Shown: positions 5,106 through 13,273 of the stretch, piece by piece
How positions within the stretch are numbered: the stretch's first letter is position 1
Layout: every line of letters begins with the position of its first letter
NCBI GenBank assembly: GCA_016184205.1
Contig: JACPDD010000021.1
Coordinates: 1 to 21,131 of the forward strand
Direction of reading: 5' to 3'
Length of the DNA: 21,131 nucleotides
From: Candidatus Levyibacteriota bacterium
GTDB taxonomy: Bacteria > Patescibacteriota > Microgenomatia > Levybacterales > UBA12049
The notes under the pieces: model-generated
Seen by the model: the letters and a program-made list of their open reading frames with translations, nothing else
What the model was told of the DNA's origin: nothing
Database searches by the model: none
Translations under genes and position numbers: made by a program

Positions 5106-6311
5106 CTACTGAATTGAGGAAATAAGATTATATATTGGCGTAATTACAGACGCTATAAGAAGAGCAACTCCAACACCCAAAACTATCATAATGATTGGTT
5201 CCATTGCGGTAGTCAATGTCTTAACCTGCTGGTCAACTTCACTTTCAAAGTACTCAGACGCCTTAAGAAGCGAATCGTCAAGTTTTCCTGTCTGTTCGCC
5301 AATCCTTACAAGCTGAACAAGAAGTGGCGGGAAAAGAGGGGAGTAAGACATGGCATCCCCAATTGTCACGCCCTTTTCAACTTTTTTAGAAACGTCAATT
5401 ATCGCATTTTTATAATGAATATTTCCGGAGGTACTTGCGGTCTGCAAAAGCGCATCAACAACTAAGGTTCCCGTTCCCACCAAAAGTCCGAATGTCCTTG
5501 CAAACTCAGCAAGTATTGTTTGTATTATGAGTTTTCCAAAAACAGGGAATTTTAAAACCGTATCATCAATGATTAATCTGCCGGAGGGAGACTTTGCAAA
5601 TCGCCGGTAAAGTACGCTAGCAAGAACTATAAAGCCAATAACTAGTGGCCAGAAGACTATTATAAATTTAGACATCCCTATAATAATTTGGGTAGGCAAG
5701 GGGAGAGGTATGTTAAGGTTTTCATAAAGTATAGAAAGCTGAGGAATTACAAATATCATCATAATGACAACAACTGCAATCATAAGAGTGACAACAATAA
5801 CAGGATACATAAGCGCACCTTTTATAGAACTTCTAAGCTTTGCTTGTTTTTCAAGGTTATCAGCAAGGCGAAGTAAGGCCTTGTCTAAAAGTCCCGATTC
5901 TTCAGCAGTTTTTATAATAGATGCGTAAATAGGAGAGAACATGTCAGGATGTTTTGCAATGGCACTTGAAAATGAAGAACCGCCCTCAATATCCGTTATA
6001 ACTGCGTCTAAAACTTCGAGCATATAAATACCCCGCATTTGCTGTTTTAATATTTCAAGGGCGCGAATAAGCGTTAATCCTGAAGTAAGCATTGAGCTTA
6101 GCTGTCTTGTAAAAAAGACAAGGTCTTCTGTCCTTGACCGTTTAAGCAGCGGTATGGCTTCTAAAAGTTTGCTTTTTTCTTTTTTGGTTATTGTTATTGG
6201 AAGAAGTTCGCGGGTACGAAGGTATACAGCCGCTTCATTTATATCCTTTGCCTCAACAAGGCCAGTGACCGGTTTTCCATCCTTTCCAATTGCTTTATAA
6301 GAAAGCCTCAT
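5106..6311 (-). CDS. pilC: Type IV pilus inner-membrane platform protein
   Basis: A 401-residue GspF/PilC-family protein, the usual length. The N-terminal region (MRLSYKAIGKDGKPVTGLVEA) is followed by two tandem T2SSF domains, each with the hallmark FTRQLSSMLTSGLTLIRALEIL or FARTFGLLVGTGTLVVDALL segment and a (G)EQTG/EESG motif (TAEESGLLDKAL, RIGEQTGKLDDSL). Three strong membrane segments are visible at about 165-195, 215-235 and 370-395. It couples the cytoplasmic motors to pilus assembly. Its ATG overlaps the pilT stop as ATGA, so the two are translationally coupled. No defects seen. Confidence 0.95.
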   Translation of the reverse strand: MRLSYKAIGKDGKPVTGLVEAKDINEAAVYLRTRELLPITITKKEKSKLLEAIPLLKRSRTEDLVFFTRQLSSMLTSGLTLIRALEILKQQMRGIYMLEVLDAVITDIEGGSSFSSAIAKHPDMFSPIYASIIKTAEESGLLDKALLRLADNLEKQAKLRSSIKGALMYPVIVVTLMIAVVVIMMIFVIPQLSILYENLNIPLPLPTQIIIGMSKFIIVFWPLVIGFIVLASVLYRRFAKSPSGRLIIDDTVLKFPVFGKLIIQTILAEFARTFGLLVGTGTLVVDALLQTASTSGNIHYKNAIIDVSKKVEKGVTIGDAMSYSPLFPPLLVQLVRIGEQTGKLDDSLLKASEYFESEVDQQVKTLTTAMEPIIMIVLGVGVALLIASVITPIYNLISSIQ

Positions 6312-7381
6312 ACGGTTACGACCAATCTTTGCAGCTCCTCCTTATGAATTGCATAGCTTTGTGCCATATCAAGGCTTATGCTACCTGAAAGAACTAGCTG
6401 GGAGAGTGACGCCTCAAGCGTTATCATTCCCACCTCTGCTGAAGTTTGAATAATTGAGTCTATAAGATGAGTTTTGCCCTCTCTTATATTTGATGCAATC
6501 GCCGCAGTCCCTAGTAGAATCTCAACAGCAGGGACCCTTCCGCCGTTAATTTTTGGCAAAAGCCTCTGCGATATGACTCCTTTAAGAGTTGAGCTAAGCT
6601 GTGCCCTAATTTGCGGTTGTTGATATGCCGCGAAAGAGTCTATAATTCTGTCAATTGTCTGAGAAGCAGAATTAGTATGCAAAGTTGAGAAAACTAAATG
6701 TCCTGTTTCTGCTACTGTAATTGCAGATGATATAGTTTCTGGATCTCTCATTTCTCCAACCAGTACTACATCCGGGTCTTCGCGCAGTGCGGATTTAAGA
6801 GCAAGGGTCCATGAATGGGTATCTCCTCCCATTTCTCGCTGAGAGATTATGCTTTTTCCATTTGGATAAACGTATTCAATGGGATCTTCAATTGTTAATA
6901 TATGAGACGCACGAGTAAGATTGATCTCATTTATAATCGCTGCAAGAGTTGTTGATTTTCCGTGACCGGTTGGGCCTGTTACCAAAACAAATCCTTGCCT
7001 AAGCTGGGCAAAACTGTGAACTATCTTAGGCAAACCCAAATCCTCTATAGTTTTAATGGTAGGAGGTAAAAATCTAAGAGCTGCGCTAGGAAGATTTCTT
7101 TGATAGTAAGCATTTACCCTAAACCTTCCTTTGTCTCCATAAGCCCCGCCTCCATATCCAAAAGAAAAGTCTAATTCTTTGTTTGCAATAAGCAGTTCTT
7201 TCTGAGCTGGGGAGAGCAAAGAGAAAATCATTTGCTCTGCCAGCTCCCTTGTTAAAGTCGGATAATTGGGGACTAGGACTAAAGACCCATCTACGCGCAC
7301 AGCGGGAGGGATGCCCGGCAAAATGTGCAGATCCGATGCGTTATTTTGAACTGTAAATTGCAATAACTGCTGTATATCCAT
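6308..7381 (-). CDS. pilT: Pilus retraction ATPase, PilT-like
   Basis: A 357-residue hexameric motor ATPase that powers pilus disassembly and twitching. It has the PilT start MDIQQLLQFTVQNNASDLHI, Walker A at residues 136-145 (GPTGHGKSTT, with His where Ser is usual), an Asp box (LTIEDPIEYVY), Walker B (PDVVLVGEMRDPETI), a His box (ETGHLVFSTLHTNSA) and the late motif GVISQRLLPK. It lacks the N-terminal MshEN domain and Cys cluster of PilB, supporting PilT rather than PilB. It lies 44 nt after pilB; the gap is filled with ATATCTA-like short repeats. Confidence 0.93.
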   Translation of the reverse strand: MDIQQLLQFTVQNNASDLHILPGIPPAVRVDGSLVLVPNYPTLTRELAEQMIFSLLSPAQKELLIANKELDFSFGYGGGAYGDKGRFRVNAYYQRNLPSAALRFLPPTIKTIEDLGLPKIVHSFAQLRQGFVLVTGPTGHGKSTTLAAIINEINLTRASHILTIEDPIEYVYPNGKSIISQREMGGDTHSWTLALKSALREDPDVVLVGEMRDPETISSAITVAETGHLVFSTLHTNSASQTIDRIIDSFAAYQQPQIRAQLSSTLKGVISQRLLPKINGGRVPAVEILLGTAAIASNIREGKTHLIDSIIQTSAEVGMITLEASLSQLVLSGSISLDMAQSYAIHKEELQRLVVTV

Positions 7382-7425
7382 ATCTATAAATATCTAATAT
7401 CTAAAAACTAATATCTAAAGGCATA
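7382..7425. repeat. Short degenerate ATATCTAA repeats between pilB and pilT
   Basis: The 44-nt gap is almost entirely made of variants of AATATCTA at 7-9 nt spacing (on the plus strand ATCTATAA, ATATCTAA, TATCTAAAAA, ATATCTAAA). It belongs to the same style of low-complexity junction DNA seen at other gene junctions in the window. No RBS for pilT stands out. Confidence 0.6.
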
Positions 7426-9153
7426 CTACTCTTGTGCGACTCTTAGAACTTCCTCGGGCGTTGTTATTCCCGCAAGAACTTTTAAAAACCCGTCCTGCAT
7501 CATTGTTATCATTCCCTCAGAAACTGCTTCTTCTTGTATAGCTTGGCTGTCTTGCCTTTCTAGAACCAGACTTGCCACTTTTGAAGTGACTGGTAAAACT
7601 TCAAAAATTCCAATTCTTCCTAAGTATCCAGAGTCGCCGCACTGTTCGCAGCCCTTACCTTTATAAAATTGTATATTTGTTGCATTTGCTGGGAAAAGAT
7701 TTCCTAAGACTTTTTTTGCTTCATCTATAATCGCAGCAGGCGGAACATAAGCAACTTTACATTGTGGACAAATAGTTCTAACAATTCTCTGCCCAACAAT
7801 TGCGTTCATAGTGGAAGACAGCAAGAAATTTTCAGCTCCAAGATCTATAAGGCGGGGGAGCGCGCCAGCGGCATCTGAAGTATGCAAAGTTGAGAAGACC
7901 AAATGTCCGGTTAGCGCTGCCTGAATAGCTAAGTCTGTTGTTTCCTGATCTCTTATTTCGCCAACAAGAATTATATTTGGGTCTTGTCTTAGAAATGCTC
8001 TTAGCCCTGTTGCAAAAGTTAGGCCAACGCCAGGATTTATTTGGACCTGATTTATTCCTGCTATTTGGTATTCAACCGGGTCTTCAAGTGTCATAATATT
8101 AACTCTAGTTGTGTTAAGCTTTGCCAAAACCGCATATAAAGTTGTAGTTTTCCCGCTTCCAGTAGGACCGCAAACAATAATTATTCCATGCGGCCTAAGC
8201 ATTGCTGTTTCAAGATTTTTTAGAGCCGGGCCATTAAGGCCAAGGTCTTCAAGCGTTGGTATACCGCCGGATTTTCTAAGAAGTCTTAGGACTATTTTCT
8301 CACCATAAACACTTGGAATAACAGATACGCGAAGATCTACTTCGTTATTTTCAACTTTAAAGTTAAAACGCCCATCCTGGGGGCTTCTATGTTCGTCTAT
8401 TTTCATATCTGCCAGAATTTTTATTCTGGATATTACGGCTTCCTGAACGTTTCTGGGAAGGCTTAACTTGTCATATAAAATTCCGTCAATTCTGTACCTG
8501 ACTCTAATTCTGTCTTCCTGCGGTTCTATGTGCACATCTGAAGCCCTGCTTGTTACCGCATACTCCAGAATTGTAGCTACAATTTTGGCAATTGGAGCCT
8601 CCTTAATAATTTGGGCAATTTGGGCACTATCTATAGTGCGTGTTCTATTGAAGTCTTCGGTTTCTTTTAGAGCTTTTCCAACCTCACCAACTAGTTCCTG
8701 TCTGTATTGCCTGTCTATTGCCCTTTTAACTTCCTTAGGAAGCGCGGCAAAAGATTTAATTGCAAGTCCAGTTTTTTGACGCACAAATTCAACAGCATCC
8801 AAATCCACTGGATTTGCCATTGCAATTGAGAGCGTTTTAGTCTGCTCATCATAGAAAAAGGGGATAAGGGAAAATCGCTCTGCTACCGCTCGCGGAACAA
8901 AGCTTAAAGCCTGGGGAGAAAAAGAAGCGGCATCTAAAGAAACAAAGGGAACTCCTAAGAGTTTTGCCTTTGCTTCCACAATGCTCTCACCGGGAACAAT
9001 ATTCAACTGTGAAATAACCTGCTCTTCGGGGACGGACTGACTTGCGCTCTTGACTTTAATTTCGTTATACTGCTCTTGCGTTATGACTCGCTGGGATAGC
9101 AATACATCGGCTAAAGTCTGAACATTTATTGGTTGGACAGCGTCTGTGGGCAT
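7426..9153 (-). CDS. pilB: Pilus assembly ATPase, PilB/GspE-like
   Basis: The extension motor of the pilus. Domains in order: an N-terminal MshEN-type domain (QTLADVLLSQRVITQEQYNEI and a later repeat-like part), the N2 domain with SRASDVHIEPQ, then the ATPase core. The core has Walker A GPTGSGKTTT, Asp box TLEDPVEYQI, Walker B NIILVGEIRDQET and His box GHLVFSTLHTSDA. A zinc-binding CPQC...CEQC cluster characteristic of PilB/GspE precedes LGRIGIFEVL. An upstream ATG at 9165 is possible, but it lies inside the likely -10 hexamer (9161-9166). ATG 9153 sits 7 nt downstream of that box, so I prefer it (575 residues). It is the first gene of the pilus operon. Confidence 0.93.
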   Translation of the reverse strand: MPTDAVQPINVQTLADVLLSQRVITQEQYNEIKVKSASQSVPEEQVISQLNIVPGESIVEAKAKLLGVPFVSLDAASFSPQALSFVPRAVAERFSLIPFFYDEQTKTLSIAMANPVDLDAVEFVRQKTGLAIKSFAALPKEVKRAIDRQYRQELVGEVGKALKETEDFNRTRTIDSAQIAQIIKEAPIAKIVATILEYAVTSRASDVHIEPQEDRIRVRYRIDGILYDKLSLPRNVQEAVISRIKILADMKIDEHRSPQDGRFNFKVENNEVDLRVSVIPSVYGEKIVLRLLRKSGGIPTLEDLGLNGPALKNLETAMLRPHGIIIVCGPTGSGKTTTLYAVLAKLNTTRVNIMTLEDPVEYQIAGINQVQINPGVGLTFATGLRAFLRQDPNIILVGEIRDQETTDLAIQAALTGHLVFSTLHTSDAAGALPRLIDLGAENFLLSSTMNAIVGQRIVRTICPQCKVAYVPPAAIIDEAKKVLGNLFPANATNIQFYKGKGCEQCGDSGYLGRIGIFEVLPVTSKVASLVLERQDSQAIQEEAVSEGMITMMQDGFLKVLAGITTPEEVLRVAQE

Positions 9154-9160
9154 TGCATTT

Positions 9161-9190
9161 ATCATAGCCCAATATTTGTGTTTTTGTCAA
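9161..9190 (-). promoter_or_regulatory. Promoter of the pilus operon, likely leaderless
   Basis: On the minus strand the -35 box is TTGACA (9190-9185), the spacer 18 nt, and the -10 box TATGAT (9166-9161). The preferred pilB ATG begins 8 nt after the -10 box, about where transcription should start, so the mRNA would have almost no leader. There is no Shine-Dalgarno sequence. Confidence 0.65.
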
Positions 9191-9207
9191 AATTCTTTAG
9201 AATTTTG
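9188..9207. promoter_or_regulatory. 20-bp perfect palindrome in divergent promoter region
   Basis: CAAAATTCTTTAGAATTTTG consists of 9-bp arms around a TT centre. It overlaps the pilB -35 box and a possible TAGAAT -10 box for the plus-strand genes (9198-9203). The placement suits an operator for a dimeric repressor acting on both directions; it could instead be a chance AT-rich palindrome. Confidence 0.4.
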
Positions 9208-9220
9208 AAGGAGGAGAAGT

Positions 9221-9319
9221 TTGCCGGAAGTTGAAATCCGAGTTAGCGAGGATGAAAACGCAAGGCAATACTTTGACGAGTCAACATATGCAAAGCATAA
9301 TTATTGTTACAAGAAGTAG
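9221..9319 (+). CDS. Possible 32-codon leader ORF upstream of holB
   Basis: A TTG at 9221 follows a strong Shine-Dalgarno-like AGGAGGAG (9209-9216) at ideal spacing and opens LPEVEIRVSEDENARQYF, ending at TAG 9317-9319. It overlaps the 5' end of holB in another frame. The RBS fits this start better than any start of holB, so it could be a short translated leader coupled to holB. It may equally be chance; no family is recognised. Confidence 0.3.
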   Translation: MPEVEIRVSEDENARQYFDESTYAKHNYCYKK

Positions 9320-9938
9320 TGAAATTGCGCTTTATAATGTCAGGAGTATTTGCGATAAAAATAAAATTGCATCTATAGATAGGAGCACAAACACTTTTGA
9401 GAAAGCTGTGGGAATAGAAGATGTTAGAAACATTCAAAAAAAACTCTATCTTAAGCCGATAAAAAGCAAAGATAAGGCAGTTATTATAAATGCTCCCAAT
9501 GGATTTACAATTGAAGCTCAAAGCGCTCTTCTTAAGATTCTTGAAGAACCCCCACAAAACACTTTTATTATTCTTATTGTAGAAAATAAAAATTCACTTC
9601 TTGAAACAGTCTTGTCGCGCTGCAGTATTATTGAAATAAAAGATAAGCTCAACTTTAGTGAAGATGAATTATCTGAACTTTTAGAAACGCTCAAAAACCT
9701 TGATTCCATGGGAATAGGCGACAAGTTAAAGCTTGCCCAAGACTTTGGCACTAATAAGGAAGAAGCGCTAATCTTCCTTGAGAAGCTGATATTTCTTGCT
9801 CGGGACAAATTAATTAAGAGCCCAGGCGATAAGAAAGCTCTTTGGAATTTGAAGGAGTTTCAGGAAGCTTATGCCATAACCAAAACAACAAATGCCACGG
9901 CGCGTCTTTCCCTGGAAAATCTATTTCTAGCTTTATAA
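9288..9938 (+). CDS. holB: DNA polymerase III delta-prime-like subunit
   Basis: A small clamp-loader AAA+-type protein of about 216 residues. The diagnostic stretch is GIEDVRNIQKKLYLKPI, then KAVIINAPNGFTIEAQSALLKILEEPP and FIILIVENKNSLLETVLSRC with the SRC sensor motif, as in delta-prime and DnaX. It has no Walker A P-loop, as expected for delta-prime rather than DnaX, and lacks most of the C-terminal collar domain, as in many reduced genomes. Starts at TTG 9231 or ATG 9252 are also open. I chose ATG 9288 because it begins MQSIIIVTRSSE, the expected first strand. The stop overlaps the alr start (TAATG), indicating coupled expression. Confidence 0.8.
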   Translation: MQSIIIVTRSSEIALYNVRSICDKNKIASIDRSTNTFEKAVGIEDVRNIQKKLYLKPIKSKDKAVIINAPNGFTIEAQSALLKILEEPPQNTFIILIVENKNSLLETVLSRCSIIEIKDKLNFSEDELSELLETLKNLDSMGIGDKLKLAQDFGTNKEEALIFLEKLIFLARDKLIKSPGDKKALWNLKEFQEAYAITKTTNATARLSLENLFLAL

Positions 9939-11092
9939 TGATATCAAAAGTTCAAATTTCAAAGCCTAACTTACTCCACAATTTCAAACTTTTTAGGACA
10001 TTCATAAATCCGCGGACGAAAATTTTATCCGTTGTAAAAGCAAACGCTTATGGACACGGACTTAAGCAAGTTGTCTCTGTGCTAGATTCGAAAACGGATT
10101 ATTTCGGCGTTGACGATACTGCCGAGCTAAGAACTTTACGAAAACTTTCGAAAAAACCTACTCTTGTAATGGGGTATGTTTCAAAAGAGGAACTTGAGGA
10201 AGCAGTAATGCTCAACAGCACTCTTGTTATTTATGATATTGAACGAGTATTGATGCTTTCTAAAATTGCCGGAAAACTGAATAAAACTCCAAAGATTCAT
10301 ATAAAAATTGATGCTTCTTTGGGAAGACAGGGGATTTTGATTTCTGAGCTTGAAGATTTTGTTGGGAAATTAAAAAAAATCAAAGATGTAAAAGTGGAAG
10401 GAGTATATGCGCATTTTGCGAATATTGAAGATACAAAAGATTTTACGCATGCTAAGAAACAGATTGATGAATACAAAAAAGCCCTAATGATATTTAAATC
10501 AAGCGGTTTTGGTAACCTACAAACACATATATCTTCAACGGCAGCAAGTCTTGTTTATGAGAAAGACAGGGGAATAAACAGTATTGTAAGGATTGGGATT
10601 GGACTTTATGGCCTCTGGCCGTCAAAGGAAACAAAAGAAGTTTTTGACAGAGCGGACACTTCTACCAAAGACGGACCAGTCTCTGGCTGGGAACTGCGGC
10701 CTGTTATGCGTTGGATAACGCGCGTTGCGCAAGTAAAAACTGTTCCTGCAAATTTTACCATAGGATATGGACTGACTTACAAAACTAGAAAGCCAACAAA
10801 AATTGCAATTATTCCACAAGGGTACAGCGACGGATATGATAGGGGACTTTCCAACTGTGGTGATGTATTGATACATGGATACAGGTGTAAAGTTTTAGGA
10901 AGAGTTGCAATGAATATGTTTGCTGTTGATGTATCGAACACTGGCGATGTTAGTACCGAGGATGAAGTCGTACTACTTGGCGAACAAAAAAACAAGAGGA
11001 TTTCTGCTGAAGAAATTGCAGAAAAAATTGGAACAATAAACTATGAGGTCGTCGCCCGCATTTCCCCCCTAATCCCCAGAGTTCTTGTGTGA
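9938..11092 (+). CDS. alr: Alanine racemase
   Basis: A PLP enzyme converting L-Ala to D-Ala for peptidoglycan. The N-terminal TIM barrel holds the PLP lysine K34 in SVVKANAYGHG. HISSTAASL and the VRIGIGLYGLWPS segment supply the pyridine-ring Arg. The C-terminal beta domain carries the catalytic Tyr in FTIGYGLTY, followed by IIPQGYSDGYDRGLSN and GRVAMNMFAVDVS. The product is 384 residues, normal length. The frame extends upstream, but ATG 9938 starts right at the family N-terminus and overlaps the holB stop. It ends one nt before the stop of the convergent exporter gene, leaving no room for a dedicated terminator. It implies that the cell makes its own peptidoglycan precursors. Confidence 0.95.
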   Translation: MISKVQISKPNLLHNFKLFRTFINPRTKILSVVKANAYGHGLKQVVSVLDSKTDYFGVDDTAELRTLRKLSKKPTLVMGYVSKEELEEAVMLNSTLVIYDIERVLMLSKIAGKLNKTPKIHIKIDASLGRQGILISELEDFVGKLKKIKDVKVEGVYAHFANIEDTKDFTHAKKQIDEYKKALMIFKSSGFGNLQTHISSTAASLVYEKDRGINSIVRIGIGLYGLWPSKETKEVFDRADTSTKDGPVSGWELRPVMRWITRVAQVKTVPANFTIGYGLTYKTRKPTKIAIIPQGYSDGYDRGLSNCGDVLIHGYRCKVLGRVAMNMFAVDVSNTGDVSTEDEVVLLGEQKNKRISAEEIAEKIGTINYEVVARISPLIPRVLV

Positions 11093-11093
11093 A

Positions 11094-12182
11094 TTACTCC
11101 CACTTAAAGGTGCGGGTGGCAAGGGCGTACATTACAACTCCCCAAAGCATAAAGCCAACAACATAGGGAATTGTGTCTGAAAAATTTCCGCCTTCTGTTG
11201 TAATTTTCCTTATTGCCTGATTAAAGTAGGCAAGCGGCAGGTTATTGGCAACCGGCTGAATCCATGTTGGCAGACTTTCGGTTGGAAAGAAAACGCCGGA
11301 GAGAAGCATTTGAGGCAAGGAAACTACATTAACCAACGGTGGCGCAGAATTTTCATCATTGGCAAGACCCGAAAGGAAAAATCCAAAACCTAGGAAAGAA
11401 ATAAGCCCCAAGACCGATAGAACCATAATTTCCAAAAATGTAACCCATCCATGAGGAAGATAGAAATTAAACACAAGCACTCCAAACCCTACAATAATAG
11501 TAGTTTGCAAGAGCGCCATTATGAGCTTGCTTGTTCCTTGAGACAGAAGTATTGTTATTGGTCTTGTGGGCGTTGCAAAAAGCCTTTTTAAAACAAGTAG
11601 CCGTCTTAATGCTATAAATCCAAAAACAGTAGTAAAAAGCGCAATTGATAAAAGTGAAAATCCAACTTGTCCGGGTAGAATAAAATCAATGTAGCGAGAC
11701 TGGCGCCCGGTAACTTCATAGCTTGAAAATGAAATTGGATTATTGGTAACTCCTGTTGCGCGCAAATTGCCTTGATCAACTATTCCTTTTACTAAGCTTG
11801 CAACTGCACCAGATGTTGTGGGGTTTGCATTTGAGGTATAGACAGTTACTTGATATCCGCCAAAAAGGCTTGGGTCAACTTTCAATACTGCGTCTAACTT
11901 TCCACGCTTTAGTTCGCCATTTAACTCTTCAAGTGAAGCAGTAGTGGTTTTAACTGCAGAGATTTTTTTAACTGTAGCAACAATTGGATTTATCTCATCT
12001 TTCCCCTCGATTAATCCAATCTTAAAGCTTTGATTTGAACTTCCAATAAGACCAAAAGCAACCACAAGCACTATTGGGAAAATCAAGCTAAAAAATAAAG
12101 TTGCCTTGTTTCTAATTGCAGCTTTTAAAGAATACCAGGAAAGCGCAAGATAGGGCCTAAATTGTGTTGTAATATTATTCAT
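11094..12182 (-). CDS. ABC-2 type exporter permease
   Basis: A 362-residue integral membrane protein of the ABC2_membrane family. One N-terminal helix (ATLFFSLIFPIVLVVAFGL) is followed by an extracytoplasmic domain at about residues 50-165, then five further hydrophobic segments starting at the YIDFILPGQVGFSLLS region. The segment LPQMLLSGVFFPTESLPTW followed by LPLAYFNQAIR is typical of DrrB/YhgE-like exporters. It overlaps the ATPase gene by 8 nt, so they form one two-gene exporter. The substrate cannot be told; drug, lipid or wall-precursor export are options. Confidence 0.9.
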   Translation of the reverse strand: MNNITTQFRPYLALSWYSLKAAIRNKATLFFSLIFPIVLVVAFGLIGSSNQSFKIGLIEGKDEINPIVATVKKISAVKTTTASLEELNGELKRGKLDAVLKVDPSLFGGYQVTVYTSNANPTTSGAVASLVKGIVDQGNLRATGVTNNPISFSSYEVTGRQSRYIDFILPGQVGFSLLSIALFTTVFGFIALRRLLVLKRLFATPTRPITILLSQGTSKLIMALLQTTIIVGFGVLVFNFYLPHGWVTFLEIMVLSVLGLISFLGFGFFLSGLANDENSAPPLVNVVSLPQMLLSGVFFPTESLPTWIQPVANNLPLAYFNQAIRKITTEGGNFSDTIPYVVGFMLWGVVMYALATRTFKWE

Positions 12183-12939
12183 CTAAAGTTTTGCCAGTAA
12201 GATGTAAAAATACGTCTTCTAAAGTTGCTTCCTGTCTTACAATTTTTCTCCTAAAGCCTCCGGCAAGTAATTCCTTTATAAGCTCATTTGGCGTTCCAAT
12301 TTTTATTATTTTACCGCTATCCATAATTGCCACCCTGTCGCAAAGTTTCTCTGCCTCTTCAAGATAATGAGTTGTCAAAACAATTGTAACTCCGCTTTTT
12401 TTAATCTCTTCAATTGTTTCCCAAAGACTTACTCTTGCATGTGGATCAAGACCTGTTGTGGGTTCGTCCAAAAACAAAATCGAGGGCTTATTTATAAGCG
12501 TTGACATTACAGCAAAACGCTGCTTTTGCCCACCAGATAATTTATTGACGTATGCACCTGCTTTTTCTTCCAAATCAACTTTTTTAAGAAGCGCTCTTGC
12601 GTCAACATGAACATTATAAAGTGCCGCAAACATATTTATTAGCTCTACCAAAGTTAGCTCCGGGTAAAAACCAGCGGATTGAAGTTGCACTCCAATTCTT
12701 TTTTTAACTTCCCAGGGACTATCGGTAGCGTTAAATCCTTCAACCCAAACCTCTCCGGACGTTAATGGTTTTAAAGTCTCAATAATTTCCAAAGTCGTAG
12801 TTTTTCCGGCGCCGTTCTGTCCTAAAATGCCAAAAAGCTCTCCCTTTTTTACTTCAAAAGAAATTCCGTCAACAGCAGTAAAGTCGCCATATTTTTTGAC
12901 TAAATCTTTTACAACAATTGCATCCTTATGGTTATTCAC
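12175..12939 (-). CDS. ABC exporter ATP-binding protein
   Basis: A 254-residue ABC ATPase of the DrrA/CcmA type, partner of the downstream permease. Walker A is GQNGAGKTTT at residues 40-49. A Q-loop lies in VQLQSAGF, the signature is LSGGQKQR, Walker B is ILFLDEPTTGLD, and the switch His is in TTHYLEEAE. The C-terminal tail with ATLEDVFLHLTGKTL is characteristic of this subgroup. The start is GTG 12939, 7 nt after a good -10 box, so this is another probable leaderless gene. Confidence 0.93.
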   Translation of the reverse strand: MNNHKDAIVVKDLVKKYGDFTAVDGISFEVKKGELFGILGQNGAGKTTTLEIIETLKPLTSGEVWVEGFNATDSPWEVKKRIGVQLQSAGFYPELTLVELINMFAALYNVHVDARALLKKVDLEEKAGAYVNKLSGGQKQRFAVMSTLINKPSILFLDEPTTGLDPHARVSLWETIEEIKKSGVTIVLTTHYLEEAEKLCDRVAIMDSGKIIKIGTPNELIKELLAGGFRRKIVRQEATLEDVFLHLTGKTLDE

Positions 12940-12946
12940 AAGCTAG

Positions 12947-12975
12947 AGTATAAAACAACAATTAACATTTGACAA
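12947..12975 (-). promoter_or_regulatory. Promoter of the ABC exporter operon, likely leaderless
   Basis: On the minus strand: -35 TTGTCA (12975-12970), 17-nt spacer, -10 TATACT (12952-12947), then 7 nt to the GTG start. There is no RBS. The -35 box lies within a run of AATTGTT-like short repeats. Confidence 0.6.
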
Positions 12976-12992
12976 TTAACAATTTACAATCC
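12957..12992. repeat. AACAATT-type short degenerate repeats
   Basis: About five imperfect copies of a 7-8 nt motif (AACAATT, AACATTTG, ACAATT, AACAATTT, ACAAT) lie in tandem upstream of the exporter. They match in style the 7-nt arrays in the prepilin leaders and in folD. Confidence 0.5.
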
Positions 12993-13054
12993 CAGGGAGG
13001 ATGCGAAGTCTGTCCATCTTTATATCCGTTTTCTTACAAGCATTGAAAGCAGCG

Positions 13055-13160
13055 CGTTAAATATTCTTGTAGTGAGCTGTCAGGGGGATTCCTCGTCCCG
13101 CCTTTGCGGGATCGAGGAAGGGGTGAAATCACCCGACTAGCGAACGGAGAGAATATAGCG
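13055..13160 (+). ncRNA. Candidate structured RNA upstream of gyrB
   Basis: About 106 nt folds by eye into one compact structure. A closing stem pairs 13055-13058 and 13061-13066 with 13157-13160 and 13151-13156. Next comes a kink-turn-like motif: TTGT (13067-13070) pairs with ACGG (13144-13147) allowing G-U, AGT is unpaired, then GA at 13074-13075 faces GA at 13142-13143. The stem continues (GCT and GTC with AGC and GAC). Inside are two hairpins: a 13-bp stem with one bulge (13089-13119) and a 5-bp stem (13121-13134). I know no matching RNA family. It may be a cis leader of gyrB, a free small RNA or a dispersed palindromic repeat. Confidence 0.4.
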
Positions 13161-13186
13161 ACCTTTCACCTGCTTGCGAGCTTTTG

Positions 13187-13210
13187 CTTCTTTTGCCGAT
13201 GCAAAAGAAG
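13187..13210. other. Perfect 10-bp stem-loop before gyrB
   Basis: CTTCTTTTGC and GCAAAAGAAG pair around a CGAT loop. Neither strand has a T tract directly after it, so a standard intrinsic terminator is not supported. With the structured-RNA candidate and the exporter promoter, it accounts for most of the 334-nt gap 12940-13273; I see no gene in that gap. Confidence 0.5.
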
Positions 13211-13273
13211 AGAGAAAAAGGATTTTTCTACTGGTAATTTTGCGTTTAATTTGATAAAATATAGCTAGTATTT

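Noticed and set aside
8468..8779. 103-codon plus-strand frame inside pilB
   Set aside because: Antisense shadow of a conserved ATPase, no RBS or family resemblance.
13089..13134. Resemblance to a T-box terminator region (CTCGTCCCGC stem)
   Set aside because: No T-box sequence (GGTGGNACCGCG type), wrong order of elements and no T tract; gyrB is not a T-box target.
13187..13210. Intrinsic terminator
   Set aside because: Stem is perfect but neither strand has a U-rich tail directly after it.
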